64,000 nucleotides of DNA from Crossaster papposus. Lineage: Eukaryota; Echinodermata; Asteroidea; Velatida; Solasteridae. Of the stretch, positions 11,801 through 23,072 are shown piece by piece. The stretch lies in NCBI GenBank assembly GCA_037893245.1, contig JBAIAA010000259.1:1487001-1551000 (forward strand), given 5' to 3'. The notes below the pieces were generated by a model. It had not been told where the DNA came from. It ran no database searches and saw only the letters and a program-made list of their open reading frames with translations. A program made the translations under genes and the position numbers. Position 1 is the first letter of the stretch; the number at the start of each line of letters is the position of its first letter.

Positions 11801-14299
11801 GTTGTGCCATACAATCCATTACTGATGCTCAGATACCAGGGCCACATGAACATTGAAGTTTGTAACTCAGTAAAAGCTGTCAAATACCTATACAAGTACA
11901 TCTATAAAGGAGCAGACCGTATCGTAGTTAGTGTAAACAAAAACGACATTTCTGTTCCACTCTCAAATGCAACACCCACACCAACTGATGAAGTTACCAA
12001 GTACATTGATGCAAGGTATATCAGTGCCTCCGATGCCTACTGGAGACTGACAGAAATGAACCTCACTGGCAGACACCCAAATGTCATACTTCTAACTGTT
12101 CACCTGGAAAACCAACAACATGTCTGCTTCAACCCCAACAAAAATCAAGAAACCTTATTACAGGAACCCCCTCCAACAACACTAACACAATGGATGGCTC
12201 TTAATGCTACTGATCCATTTGCCAAAACAATTCTCTACCCTGACATCCCCATGTTCTACACATGGAATCAGTCCACCAAAAAGTGGCTCCCACGCAAACT
12301 AGGACGAGTACATACATCACATCTTGACATTCATTCATCAGATACAGTTGGTCGACTGTATGCTGTACACCCTTCACAAGGAGAGCTATTCTACTTACGT
12401 TTACTGCTTCATCACATACCTGGTCCAACATCCTTCAATGAAATTAAGACAATACGTGGCACTCTATGTGCAACATACCAGGAAGCATGCGAACATCTCC
12501 AATTACTTGACAACAACAAAGAATGGGACACATGTCTTACTGATGCCGCTCAAGTTGCCTCATCACAATCCCTTCGTCATCTGTTTGTGACAATACTGGT
12601 TTTTTGCCAACCATCTAACGCACTACAACTTTGGGAACAACACAAAGACCATTTATCTGAAGACATACTGCATCGTTTTTGTGTAGCAGGATATCAAATC
12701 ACTTCAAATGACATGTGTCTACGCATCTACAATGATGCCCTGCTGCAGATTGAACACAATCTTCAACGTCTCCACAAAATGCTCAGTGATTTCAACCTAC
12801 CACAGCCACAAGCAACCACAATAATGCCGCAACTTCCACAAAACATCCAAGATGAATTGCGGTATGACCAAACCCAACTACAGGGAGTTGTTGCTACAAA
12901 CATCGCCAAAATGACATCCAACCAAACCAAAGTGTACACTACAATTACAACAGCCCTACAAGAAGACAATGGAGGAATCTTCTTCATTGATGCACCAGGC
13001 GGTACAGGCAAAACTTTCCTGTTCAACAAATTACTGGCCTTTGTACGCTCTAAAGGACAGATCGCACTTGGTGTTGCGTCATCTGGCATCGCTGCAACTC
13101 TCCTAGATGGTGGAAGAACAGCACATTCCCGCTTTAAGATACCTCTTCAATTACAATCGAATTCCACCTGTAACATATCACCACGAGACTCGACAGCTCA
13201 ATTACTACGCCTTGCTAAGATCATTATATGGGATGAAGCACCCATGACACACAGGAATGCATTTGAAGCTCTTGATCGTACTCTTAGAGACGTACTACAA
13301 GACAACAAACCATTTGGCGGCATGCTTATAGTTTTAGGAGGCGACTTTCGACAAATACTCCCAGTTGTCCCTCGTGGGACACGAGGAAATGTTGTCAATG
13401 CTGCACTCAAAAGGTCTCCTCTGTGGCCCAACATCACAAAACTCTCTCTAACTACAAACATGCGAGCTCACCAAACAGGAGACAAAGACTCACAGCAATT
13501 CTCCAACTTGCTCATTCAAATTGGAAATGGTTCTTTCCCAACAGATGAAGACAACGATATACAAATCCCACAGCAATTCAGAACTTCTTCTGAAAACATC
13601 CAAGATCTCATCTCATATGTTTTCCCAAACATTTCCACATGCTACACACAGGCAGAATGGATGTGTTCTCGTGCTATACTTACCACCACCAACAAACAAG
13701 TTGATCAAATAAATGCTACAATACTGGACTCGCTACCAGGACATGCACAAACTTACATGAGTGCTGACTCTGTCCCAAGTGATTCAAATCCCACAATGTA
13801 TCCAACTGAGTTCCTCAATACCTTGACACCATCTGGAATGCCTCCTCATCAACTCTCTCTGAAACTACACACACCTATAATGCTTCTCAGAAATCTAAAC
13901 CCTTCCCATGGCGACTGCAATGGCTCCAGATATGTCGTTTCTCATATCACCAACACAATAATACAAGCGACCGCAACGACTGGTGCCCACGCTGGAACAA
14001 CAATCTTGATACCCAGAATTCCCATGATGGCATCTGACAGACTCTTTCCTATTAAATTCACACGACGCCAATTTCCCATTCGCCCGTCCTTTGCAATGAC
14101 AATAAACAAAAGTCAAGGACAAACATTGCAACAAGTTGGTATCTACTTAGAAAAACCAGTATTTACCCATGGCCAATTATATGTTGCTATGTCCAGAGTA
14201 GGTTCCTCATCTGCCATTAAAATAACAGCTGTCAACTCAAAAAACAACCCAAGTGCAACCTTCACCAAAAATGTTGTCTACCAAGAAATCCTACAGTAA
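8855..14299 (+). CDS. Helitron Rep-helicase (RepHel) transposase, intact
   Basis: This is the rolling-circle transposase: an HUH endonuclease nicks and joins single strands and an SF1/Pif1-type helicase unwinds. The frame is open from 8801; I prefer the ATG at 8855 (MDSRFNPRQ) because the extra upstream residues are hydrophobic leader-like sequence without family support. Residues below are counted from 8801. A cysteine-rich Helitron N-terminal motif (CLHCCALLW, then FCCNNG) is near 447-475. The HUH motif GLPHAHILL is near 883-891. The tyrosine motif YLYKYIYKG is near 1028-1036. Walker A GGTGKT is near 1400 and Walker B IIWDEAPM near 1474. GGDFRQILP is near 1513, with INKSQGQTL and YVAMSRVGS at 1768-1800. 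Every catalytic motif I can check is present. At about 1,800 residues it is longer than the usual ~1,400-1,500 because of a repeated Ser/Thr-rich N-terminus. Confidence 0.93.
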   Translation: MDSRFNPRQSTFTVHKRKYSETVADHTNMHVSKHQHNCTLHDHSYSFMCTPTSSSTGTSLLGRSIAKNQPYDHVLCDTVDSTITVTHLLDHNYSLISKPISPLSSTSFGQSIFEDQPHNNPPSGEVVSTSMSSATSQTTSLENTSTTLQTTNYTSTDGNTAEVERHTPSNTSLGRSIAKNQPYDHVLCDTVDSTITVTHFLDHNYSLVSRRMSPLSSTSLGQSIFEDQPHNNPPSDEVVSTSMSSATSQTTSLENTSTTWQTTNYTSTDGNTAEVERHTSSSTSRGDYIAENQPCDHTLSHTVDSTITVTHFLDHNYSLVSRRMSQLSSTSPISSTSFGPSISEDQPHNNPPSDEVVSTSMSSSTSQTTSLENTSTTRQTTTHSSTTRNTADMARQDIDCFQEKSFSHFQDNHGTTITWPHTCGSMTFRCLHCCALLWKNEVSTNGKFIFCCNNGTTHLPALLPPPEPLNTLLTSTSSAAIDFCKNIRKFNTALAMTSLGCHEETMSGQWMPTFKIQGQLYHLIGSLFPADNSQPSFAQLFIHDTDHEVDNRLRNIPVNRDQLLQLQQMLHQCNPYIRSFRTAAELEPLPEMSLIIHADHKPKEYHVRQYNSPTANEIAILLPGSSEEPAGNRDIVLTHRGGNLKRIHETHRSYDPLHYVLLFPLGQDGWHLGLKQWDTSKQQHTSKTLTMLRFYKHRVMVRHNSINHLHRSRKLLQQYLVDMYSKVEHSRLQWIRNNQKQLRADTYSGLCDAINANEVSTAGKSVILPASFVGSPRYMHKKYLDAIAIVRKYGKPDLFLTFTCNPSWPEITAELLSNQRAYDRPDLTNRVFNLKWKALLKDILKEHVLGKVIAYCYTIEFQKRGLPHAHILLILHPDSKPTSPEQYDQLTCAELPNPTTNPTLFKVVTSSMIHGPCGNLNKHCPCMKNNCCSKGYPKTLSQHTHTGDDSYPVYRRRSPANGGHTALITVNHRQQISIDNSWVVPYNPLLMLRYQGHMNIEVCNSVKAVKYLYKYIYKGADRIVVSVNKNDISVPLSNATPTPTDEVTKYIDARYISASDAYWRLTEMNLTGRHPNVILLTVHLENQQHVCFNPNKNQETLLQEPPPTTLTQWMALNATDPFAKTILYPDIPMFYTWNQSTKKWLPRKLGRVHTSHLDIHSSDTVGRLYAVHPSQGELFYLRLLLHHIPGPTSFNEIKTIRGTLCATYQEACEHLQLLDNNKEWDTCLTDAAQVASSQSLRHLFVTILVFCQPSNALQLWEQHKDHLSEDILHRFCVAGYQITSNDMCLRIYNDALLQIEHNLQRLHKMLSDFNLPQPQATTIMPQLPQNIQDELRYDQTQLQGVVATNIAKMTSNQTKVYTTITTALQEDNGGIFFIDAPGGTGKTFLFNKLLAFVRSKGQIALGVASSGIAATLLDGGRTAHSRFKIPLQLQSNSTCNISPRDSTAQLLRLAKIIIWDEAPMTHRNAFEALDRTLRDVLQDNKPFGGMLIVLGGDFRQILPVVPRGTRGNVVNAALKRSPLWPNITKLSLTTNMRAHQTGDKDSQQFSNLLIQIGNGSFPTDEDNDIQIPQQFRTSSENIQDLISYVFPNISTCYTQAEWMCSRAILTTTNKQVDQINATILDSLPGHAQTYMSADSVPSDSNPTMYPTEFLNTLTPSGMPPHQLSLKLHTPIMLLRNLNPSHGDCNGSRYVVSHITNTIIQATATTGAHAGTTILIPRIPMMASDRLFPIKFTRRQFPIRPSFAMTINKSQGQTLQQVGIYLEKPVFTHGQLYVAMSRVGSSSAIKITAVNSKNNPSATFTKNVVYQEILQ
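9026..10040 (+). repeat. Three 336-339 bp tandem repeats coding the RepHel N-terminus
   Basis: Copies start near 9026, 9365 and 9701 and encode about 112 residues each, recognisable by RSIAKNQPYDH, DSTITVTH, LDHNYSL, EDQPHNNPP and TSLENTSTT. The period is a multiple of three, so the frame is kept. Copies differ by scattered, mostly third-base or conservative changes. The region is Ser/Thr-rich, probably disordered, and lies before the cysteine motif. Confidence 0.85.
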
Positions 14300-14855
14300 A
14301 TAAACATCCAAGCCACCTCTTGATACAATATCTTATTAGCCCAAACCCACATTATTATTCTTTACTACAACCTGCACTGCACCTACCGAATCATCTGTAA
14401 TATCATCACTAACTTTGCCCACTTCTACATGTACCACTGCACAAGGTAAGTTGACATTGTTATCACCTTAAAATTAAACACCAATTCATCGGTAATGCAA
14501 CCAACCTACATATCATTCTCATTTTAGTTATACGGTAATTTCATATTCCTTACTACTTGACATTATTCCACTCACCTTATACTTCCATTCCTTAAGACTT
14601 CATGATCTTCTCGAAAAATCTAACTTTCAACACAATTTGCTCAAAACAACTTTAATTCCACTTAAAAAACAACAATTCCCCCATTGCCAATTTTGCTCCC
14701 CTCTTCGAATACTCCGTACTACATGTATAATACTACAACTATAACCAGTCTAACAGCACATTCACTTGCTACATGTATTTTCCTGTTCAACATTTTCACC
14801 TATCCCTTTAATTTAAAAAATTTCTTTCCCATTGTTCTACAGCATTTTAGCCAAT
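14300..14855 (+). other. Spacer between the two Helitron genes, possible leader exon of gene 2
   Basis: AT-rich with no long frame. A donor GCACAAG|GTAAGT near 14451 and an acceptor ATTGTTCTACAG at 14841 would join a leader to the exon carrying the ATG at 14856. This is inferred from consensus signals only. Confidence 0.3.
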
Positions 14856-16775
14856 ATGACATCTCCAAACTACAGCTCTGCAAATACTCAACAAAGTCAC
14901 CTTCACCTCTCCACAACAGTAAGTATTCAACTTATAACCAACAAACAATTAAACACAAACCCTAACAAACCACTTCCCCTTAAGGCAAACAATATATCAA
15001 ACAAATCAATCTCAAACACTTTTATGCAGACATTATCGTCGCAACTTCTTCCTGTTTCATTCTTTTCAGATATCCCAAGTCAGCAACCAAATCCAAGCTA
15101 CAGTTGACTTCGCTCTCCGCCATATGGATAGCAAGAACCCACTACTGCGTCTCCAAGCCCGGGAACAATTAACAGCTTTGGGAGAAGATGGACCAACTAC
15201 CTTAAATAGACTGTGCGCATCCCTACGCCGTTCGCCAGGTAAGACAATTCACCTATCTACTCTACCCAGCTTCTAAAACACTGAACTATCCACTTATACA
15301 TTATTCCTATAATCTCCATTCCATATCAAAATACTGCATAAATTTATGCCAAATTGATTTCCTCCCCCCAAAAAAACCCAACTCATTGTGACCCAACAAC
15401 AAGCATTGTTCCTGAACGATTCAGTTCTCAACTAAAACAATCTTTTGTATTCTCTCACCACATTCAACAGTCAACATTCCTAACTGCTACACACCTTATA
15501 CTTTCACTGTTCTCATTCACACACCAAACTACACATTCCCTAACACATTCCCTAACACATTCCTTCTCAACATATATAACTTGCAATTTTCACCTCTATT
15601 CCAAATAAACACAAATTCTAACACCTTCACAATCTTTGTTTCTATGTATCCTTTGTGCTTCCATAATTGTACATTAGTTTTGTACAATTTTCATCAAAAC
15701 ATGTACAAATGTACTGCACAAACTTCCACTCATTGTAAGACTAACAATGTATTGCATTCCTTTCCAGAAAAAAAAGGCCAAATTATCCTACCCCGCCAAC
15801 TACCCCGCGCAAGATGAAGGCCAACTACAATTTGCCCACTCCGTCCACACCGCCAACCAAGATGTACCTGCCCAAGACACCCGTCACCACTCAAACAGGT
15901 ACACCTTCTAATTTCACCCACTTTCAACTTAGACTATGTTCGTATATTTGATTACATACCCACTTTACATACCCCTGAACTTCCATTTTCCAACCAATTC
16001 ATAACACACACAGAAAAACCAACTGCCGTCAACTTATCACCCTGTCAACTATTCATGTTAATCAACCCACCTTCCTTCGCTTTTCCAGTCCTACACAACA
16101 TCAGCAAACACTTTCAAATATCCTAACACCCTATTCATTTTCGCTACATTATGCAAACCATTTTCTGTACTCCCTGATTCTATCAAGTAGGTTTATGTTT
16201 TTAAATGCCACCACATTAAACTAATCTGCTTTAACATATTATTGCCTTTCATTATTCCTTCTGACCTCAGGCAATTCGGACAGCCGCAATGATGACATTC
16301 TGGCTACTGCTGGCTGGTCTGACATCAAAGGTATATAATACACTACATCCAAATACTACCTTTTATTCTTTAATTGAAATATTTTCCTTTGCAAACATTC
16401 TATAATCTATAATTTACCCACAAAATACCAACATTGTTCTGCTTCCACAAACATGTACAATGTACACTTATACATGTACCCCCCATACCTATTAGGATAC
16501 TTAACACTATCCCACCGATTCAACACCTAAACACAAAGACTATCTTAACACATGTCCCTCTTCTTTCACCTACTTTTGTCATTCCACATCAAAAATCCAC
16601 CTGTTTGGCCATCCTCGCCAACCAATAACAGTCAATATTTACTTACCTTTGGGTATTTATATTTACTCTGTCCACAGCACTACCGGATGATGCCTTCGAT
16701 GATGACGACATCTGCAGCTCGCCACCAACTCCACCTGCAACCAAACCACAACATGACCTCGCCAGCCTTGACTAA
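14856..16775 (+). CDS. Second, spliced Helitron gene of unknown function (five exons)
   Basis: Proposed exons are 14856-14918, 15070-15238, 15768-15898, 16271-16330 and 16678-16775, each bounded by good sites (ACA|GTAAGT, CAG|GTAAGA, CAG|GTACAC, AAG|GTATAT; acceptors TTTTCAG, TTTCCAG, CCTCAG, TCCACAG). Exon 1 starts MTSPNYSSANTQQ. Exon 2 reads VSNQIQATVDFALRHMDSK and on. Exons 3-5 join in one phase to give a basic, Thr/Pro-rich stretch (TPPTTPRKMKANY), then an acidic tail (PDDAFDDDDICSS) and TAA. The total is about 173 residues. Exon 2 to exon 3 is off by one base at a run of eight A (15768-15775), which could be a homopolymer error or a mutation. I recognise no domain. It could be an accessory Helitron protein or a captured host gene. 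Confidence 0.5.
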
Positions 16776-17247
16776 TCCTGTCCTTATTCACGCCATACCC
16801 TACTTTTATTGTCCTGTCTTTTAATGTACATGATGTTATGTATTTAATTTCAGGTTTCGTTTACAACGATATGCCTTATTAAACTACATGTAGCTGCCTT
16901 TTGCCATTTAGGCCCGTTTATGGCCTGCTTCGAACTCCATTGCACTTGGCTGATTAGACGTTTTTGTATTCAACTTCAAGAGACTTTGAGAGTTTATAAC
17001 AAATCAAAGTTTATATCTGTTCACTCCTTAATTTATTCTAAAGACCAGTATTTATATTTATAATATGCCAATGAACACTTTACTTTCTCTACATATCATG
17101 TTATATCAAACAGATGTGTATTGTTGTCAGTATTTTTACATTGTTCATAACGTTTGCATTTTTAATAAAACTACACGTTCCTATAGTTGCATTTAATAGC
17201 TACAATTGTGTGTTCCTTATTTCTTTCGGCTACGCGAGTTTCGTCAC
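16776..17247 (+). other. Helitron 3' non-coding region
   Basis: AT-rich, with no supported gene. It links the second gene's stop codon to the internal 3' terminus and probably holds its 3' UTR. Confidence 0.4.
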
Positions 17248-17316
17248 AAGACGTCAACAAGGTGTATCCATTTTAAGTTACGATTTCACCCAGCTAGCAG
17301 GTGCCGCGCGAAGCGC
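17248..17316 (+). other. Broken internal Helitron 3' terminus
   Basis: From AAGACGTCAACAAGGTG through CCCAGCTAGCAGGTGCC to GCGCGAAGCGC this matches the last ~80 bases of every unit. It stops inside the terminal hairpin, lacking GGCATCCTGCTAG, and continues with TCCGGCTTCG from the middle of a short unit. The terminator signal of the autonomous copy is therefore missing here. Confidence 0.85.
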
Positions 17317-18169
17317 TCCGGCTTCGTTTTCGGGTTCGAATTCGTGCGCGTCTACCACGTTTCAGTCACAGGTTGGGAACGTTAACAAATGATTTATTCC
17401 TTTCGTGTTGCTTTTTGGGCAAATGTCCTTGCTTCATATCGTCGATACTTAAATATTACAACATTATCTGTCTCAAAACACTCCGAAACATATCGCTATT
17501 GCCTCAATTTCAACTTTGATCTCGCAAAAATGTCGCGAAATTGTATGGCGATGGTGGATATGAATATGCAAATTTAGAAACGTGACTGCATTACGTCAGT
17601 TGAGGGCGCACTGTCAGATGGCCGGCCTGTTGGGTTTTTTAATCACGATTTTCACGATGATGTAAATCAGAAATCCCGAAGTGGTTCGTATTGTTTCCCG
17701 TACGATTCCTGTTAAAAAATCACGAGACGCAGGCAGCATGCAAGCGAAGATGGACTGCCTATTGAGTATTATTAGTTCGGAAGTCGGGAAGTATTTTTAC
17801 AAAGATTGTTTGTTATTCAGAGTCGATGGTAATTCTACGGAGCCCCTAAAGGGACATATGACGAATACAAATCACCGTTACGAAATAATTTGAGTATTTT
17901 ATTTCGTGCACCCAAAATAACTTATTTCGTGAGCTCGAAATGTTGTCGTGGCCACGAAATGACTTCGTGCGCTCCAAGAATATCTGTTCGTGAGCTCGAA
18001 ATAATTTCGTGCGCTCGAAATACTTTCTAGCTGGTACTCTACTCGCTAAGTTTCGCGATTTGTTTGTCATACAATCCATTATGTTTTTAAGACGTCAACA
18101 AGGTGTGTATCTATAACTTACGATTTCACCCAGCTAGCAGGTGCCGCGCGAAGCGCGGCATCCTGCTAG

Positions 18170-19881
18170 TCTATACTATAAAAGATGACAAATGCGCCAT
18201 CTTGTCCCTGGGCGCCGCCATCTTGGAACGCAGGGCCGCGCCATCTTGGCGCGTGGTTGGCGCCATGTTGGCTTTTGGTCGGGCGACTTGTCGCCGCGCG
18301 CGTGTGCCGCCGGCGTCGGTGCGGCGGGGTGCCGGACCGTTCGCGACGGGGAATCCCCCGGAGAATCCCCCGGGGAATAAGATTTTAAAAAAATCGTATT
18401 CGTCCGAAGTGAGATTTAAAAGAAACGGACGTTACCGATAAACGCGTAATCGCTTTTCGATTGCCTGTCGATGTCTGCGGGCCTTTTTGCGCGAACTATT
18501 GCGTTATTTTTGCATTGTCCTTGACCGGAGTTCGGGCCGAAGCCTTCCCGAAATCGAACTGCCGTAACTCGGTTGCCGAATTGTTGGCCGTTTGCGATTA
18601 AGCGGCGGCTACATGCGTTACGCGAAGCCTTCGCAAATTAATTGTATCCGCCTTGCTTGCGCGGTGGCCGAGTTGGTGCCGAGTTTGTTGTTCGCGATTG
18701 GGCGGCCCGTCCCGTGTTATTTGACCTTTATACTCCATTGGTTATTGCGGAGTTTGAGCGCCAGCTTCGTTTTCGGCTTTGAATTTCGTGCGCGTCGACC
18801 ACATTGCAGTCACAGGCTTGGAACGTTAAAAAATGATTTATTCCTTTCGTGTTGCCTTTTGGGCAAATTTCGTTGCTTCACATTGTCGATACTTAAATAT
18901 TACAACATTATCTGTCTCAAAACACTCCGAAACATATCGCTATTGCCTCAATTTCAACTTTGATCGTGCAAAAATGTCGCGAAATTGTATGGCGATGGTG
19001 GATATGAATAGGCAAATTAGAAACGTGACTACGTTTCGGCTTCGGCTTTGCCTCCGAATTCCTGCGCGTCGACCATTTTGTAGTCACAGTTTTGGAACGT
19101 AAAAACAATGATTTATTCCTTTCGTGTTGCCTTCTGGCAAAATTTCTTCCTTTCACATTGTCAATACTTAAATATTACAACATTATCTCTCTAAAAACAC
19201 TCCGAAACGTATCGCTATTGCCTCAATTTTAACTTTTATCGTGGAAAAATGTCGCGAAATTGTATGGCCTATCGTGGACGGATATGAATATTCAATTTAG
19301 AAACGGGACTGCCTTACGTCAGTTGAGGGCGCACTGTCAGACGGCCGGTCTGTTGGTTTTTTCAATCGTAACGACGTAAATCAGAAACCCCGAAGTGGTT
19401 CGTATTGTTTCCCGTACGATTCATGTTAAAAAATCACGAGACGCAGGCAGCATGCAAGCAAAGATGAACTGCCTATTGAGTATTATTAGTTCGGAAGTCG
19501 GGAAGTATTTTTTACAAAGATTGTTTGTTATTCAGAGTCGATGGTATTCTACGGAGCCCCTAAAGGGACATATGACGAATACAAATCACCGTTACGAAAT
19601 AATTTGAGTATTTTATTTCGTGCACTCAAAATAACTTATTTCGTGAGCTCGAAATGTTGTCGTGGCCACGAAATGACTTCGTGCGCTCCAAGAATATCTG
19701 TTCGTGAGCTCGAAATAATTTCGTGCGCTCGAAATACTTTCTAGCTGGTACTCTACTCGCTAAGTTTCGCGATTTGTTTGTCATACAATCCATTATGTTT
19801 TTAAGACGTCAACAAGGTGTATCTATAAGTTACGATTTCACCCAGCTAGCAGGTGCCGCGCGAAGCGCGGCATCCTGCTAG
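18170..19881 (+). mobile_element. Helitron unit 4 (1712 bp, with internal duplication)
   Basis: Standard ends. Longer than the other short units because a segment of about 270 bases (about 18762-19028) is followed by a diverged copy (about 19029-19312) carrying ACGTTTCGGCTTCGGC and its own GATTTATTCCTTTCG. Confidence 0.88.
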
Positions 19882-21341
19882 TCTATACTATAAAAGATGT
19901 TAAATGCGCCATCTTGTCCCTGGGCGCCGCCATCTTGGAAACACAGGGCCGCGCCATCTTGGCGCGTGGTTGGCGCCATGTTGGCTTTTGGTCGGGCGAC
20001 TCGTCGCCGCGCGCGTGTGCCGCCGGCGTTGGTGCGGCGGGGTGCCGGACCGTTCGCGACGGGGAATCCCCCGGGGAATCCCCGGGGAATAAGATTTAAA
20101 AAAAAAATCGTATTCGTCCCGTGGTGAGATTTAAAAGAAACGGACGTTACCGATAAACGCGTAATCGCTTTTCGATTGCCTGTCGATGTCTGTGGGCCTT
20201 TTTGCGTGAACTATTGCGTTATTTTTGCATTGTCCTTGCCCGGAGTTCGGGCCGAAGCCTTCCCGAAATCGTACTACAGTAACTCGGTTGCCGAATTGTT
20301 GGCTGTTTGCGATTAAGCGGCGGCTGCATGCGTTACGCGAAGCCTTCGCAAATTGATTGTATCCGCCTTGCTTGCGCGGTGGCCGAGTTGGTGCCGAGTT
20401 TGTTTTTCGCGATTGGGCGACCCCGTCACGTGTTATTTGAGCTGGTGCCCCGATTTATACTTCCTTGGTTATTGCGGAATAAACATAGTACCAGTTGAGC
20501 GCCGGCTTCGAATTCGTGCGCGTCTACCACGTTTCAGTCACAGGTTGGGAACGTTAAAAAATGATTTATTCCTTTCGTGTTGCTTTTTGGGCAAATGTCT
20601 TTGCTTCACATCGTCGATACTTAAATATTACAACATTATCTGTCTCAAAACACTCCGAAACATATCGCTATTGCCTCAATTTCAACTTTGATCGCGCAAA
20701 AATGTCGCGAAATTGTATGGCGATGGTGGATATGAATATGCAAATTTAGAAACGTGACTGCATTACGTCAGTTGAGGGCGCACTGTCAGATGGCCGGCCT
20801 GTTGGGTTTTTTAATCACGATTTTCACGATGATGTAAATCAGAAATCCCGAAGTGGTTCGTATTGTTTCCCGTACGATTCCTGTTAAAAAATCACGAGAC
20901 GCAGGCAGCATTGCAAGCGAAGATGGACTGCCTATTGAGTATTATTAGTTCGGAAGTCAAGAAGTATTTTTACAAAGATTGTTTGTTATTCAGAGTCGAT
21001 GGTCTTCTACGGAGCCCCTAAAGGGACATATGACGAATAAAAAAATCACCGTTACGAAATAATTTGAGTATTTTATTTCGTGCACTCAAAATAACTTATT
21101 TCGTGAGCTGGAAATGTTTTCGTGGCCCCGAAATGACTTCGTGCACTACAAGAATATCGGTTCGTGAGCTCGAAATAATTTCGTGCGCTCGAAATACTTT
21201 CTAGCTGGTACTCTACTCGCTAAGTTTCGCGATTTGTTTGTCATACAATCCATTGTGTTTTTAAGACGTCAACAAGGTGTATCTATAAGTTACGATTTCA
21301 CCCAGCTAGCAGGTGCCGCGCGAAGCGCGGCATCCTGCTAG
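19882..21341 (+). mobile_element. Helitron unit 5 (1460 bp)
   Basis: Standard ends. The 5' end reads TATAAAAGATGTTAAATGCG, a variant shared with units 6 and 7 but not 1-4. The middle carries the GGTGCCCCGATTTATAC subtype also seen in unit 2. Confidence 0.9.
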
Positions 21342-23072
21342 TCTATACTATAAAAGATGTTAAATTCGCCATCTTGTCCCTGGGCGCCGCCATCTTGGAA
21401 CGCAGGGCCGCGCCATCTTGGAAACACAGGGCCGCGCCATCTTGGCGCGTGGTTGGCGCCATGTTGGCTTTTGGTCGGGCGACTTGTCGCCGCGCGCGTG
21501 TGCCGCCGGCGTCGGTGCGGCGGGGTGCCGGACCGTTCGCGACGGGGAATCCCCCGGGGAATCCCCCGGGGAATAAGATTTAAAAAAAATCGTATTCGTC
21601 CGTGGTGAGATTTAAAAGAAACGGACGTTACCGATAAACGCGTAATCGCTTTTCGATTGCCTGTCGATGTCTGCGGGCCTTTTTGCGCGAACTATTGCGT
21701 TATTTTTGCATTGTCCTTGACCGGAGTTCGGGCCGAAGCCTTCCCGAAATCGTACTGCCGTAACTCGGTTGCCGAATTGTTGGCCGTTTGCGATTAAGCG
21801 GCGGCTACATGCGTTACGCGAAGCCTTCGCAAATTAATTGTATCCGCCTTGCTTGCGCGGTGGCCGAGTTGGTGCCGAGTTTGTTGTTCGCGATTGGGCG
21901 GCCCGTCCCGTGTTATTTGACCTTTATACTCCATTGGTTATTGCGGAGTTTGAGCGCCAGCTTCGTTTTCGGCTTTGAATTTCGTGCGCGTCGACCACAT
22001 TGCAGTCACAGGCTTGGAACGTTAAAAAATGATTTATTCCTTTCGTGTTGCCTTTTGGGCAAATTTCGTTGCTTCACATTGTCGATACTTAAATATTACA
22101 ACATTATCTGTCTCAAAACACTCCGAAACATATCGCTATTGCCTCAATTTCAACTTTGATCGTGCAAAAATGTCGCGAAATTGTATGGCGATGGTGGATA
22201 TGAATATGCAATTTAGAAACGTGACTACGTTTCGGCTTCGGCTTTGCCTCCGAATTTCTGCGCGTCGACCATTTTGTAGTCACAGTTTTGGAACGTAAAA
22301 ATAATGATTTATTCCTTTCGTGTTGCCTTCTGGCAAAATTTCTTCCTTTCACATTGTCAATACTTAAATATTACAACATTATCTCTCTAAAAACACTCCG
22401 AAACGTATCGCTATTGCCTCAATTTTAACTTTTATCGTGGAAAAATGTCGCGAAATTGTAAGGCCTATCGTGGATATGAATATTCAATTTAGAAACGGGA
22501 CTGCCTTACGTCAGTTGAGGGCGCACTGTCAGACGGCCGGTCTGTTGGTTTTTTTCAATCGTAACGACGTAAATCAGAAACCCCGAAGTGGTTCGTATTG
22601 TTTCCCGTACGATTCATGTTAAAAATCACGAGACGCAGGCAGCATGCAAGCAAAGATGAACTGCCTATTGAGTATTATTAGTTCGGAAGTCGGGAAGTAT
22701 TTTTACAAAGATTGTTTGTTATTCAGAGTCGATGGTATTCTACGGAGCCCCTAAAGGGACATATGACGAATACAAATCACCGTTACGAAATAATTTGAGT
22801 ATTTTATTTCGTGCACTCAAAATAACTTATTTCGTGAGCTCGAAATGTTGTCGTGGCCACGAAATGACTTCGTGCGCTCCAAGAATATCTGTTCGTGAGC
22901 TCGAAATAATTTCGTGCGCTCGAAATACTTTCTAGCTGGTACTCTACTCGCTAAGTTTCGCGATTTGTTTGTCATACAATCCATTGTGTTTTTAAGACGT
23001 CAACAAGGTGTATCTATAAGTTACGATTTCACCCAGCTAGCAGGTGCCGCGCGAAGCGCGGCATCCTGCTAG
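21342..23072 (+). mobile_element. Helitron unit 6 (1731 bp, with internal duplication)
   Basis: Standard ends. Carries the same roughly 270-base internal duplication as unit 4 (about 21960-22226 and 22227-22497), nearly identical in sequence, so units 4 and 6 share recent ancestry although unit 5 lies between them. Confidence 0.88.

Larger units (their letters stand above)
7232..18169 (+). mobile_element. Helitron unit 3: autonomous element fused to a 5'-truncated non-autonomous unit (10.9 kb)
   Basis: Bases 7232 to about 8125 are homologous to the 5' 890 bases of the short units. After that comes unique sequence with the Rep-helicase gene and a second spliced gene, until an internal 3' end at 17248-17316 that stops in mid-hairpin. 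From 17317 the sequence continues with the middle and 3' end of a short unit to a complete terminus at 18169. The short units share only the 5' part and the last ~70 bases with the autonomous element, so they are not simple deletion derivatives. Confidence 0.85.

Noticed and set aside
11092..13461. Several antisense and alternate-frame ORFs across the Rep-helicase gene
   Set aside because: Shadows of the strongly supported transposase frame.
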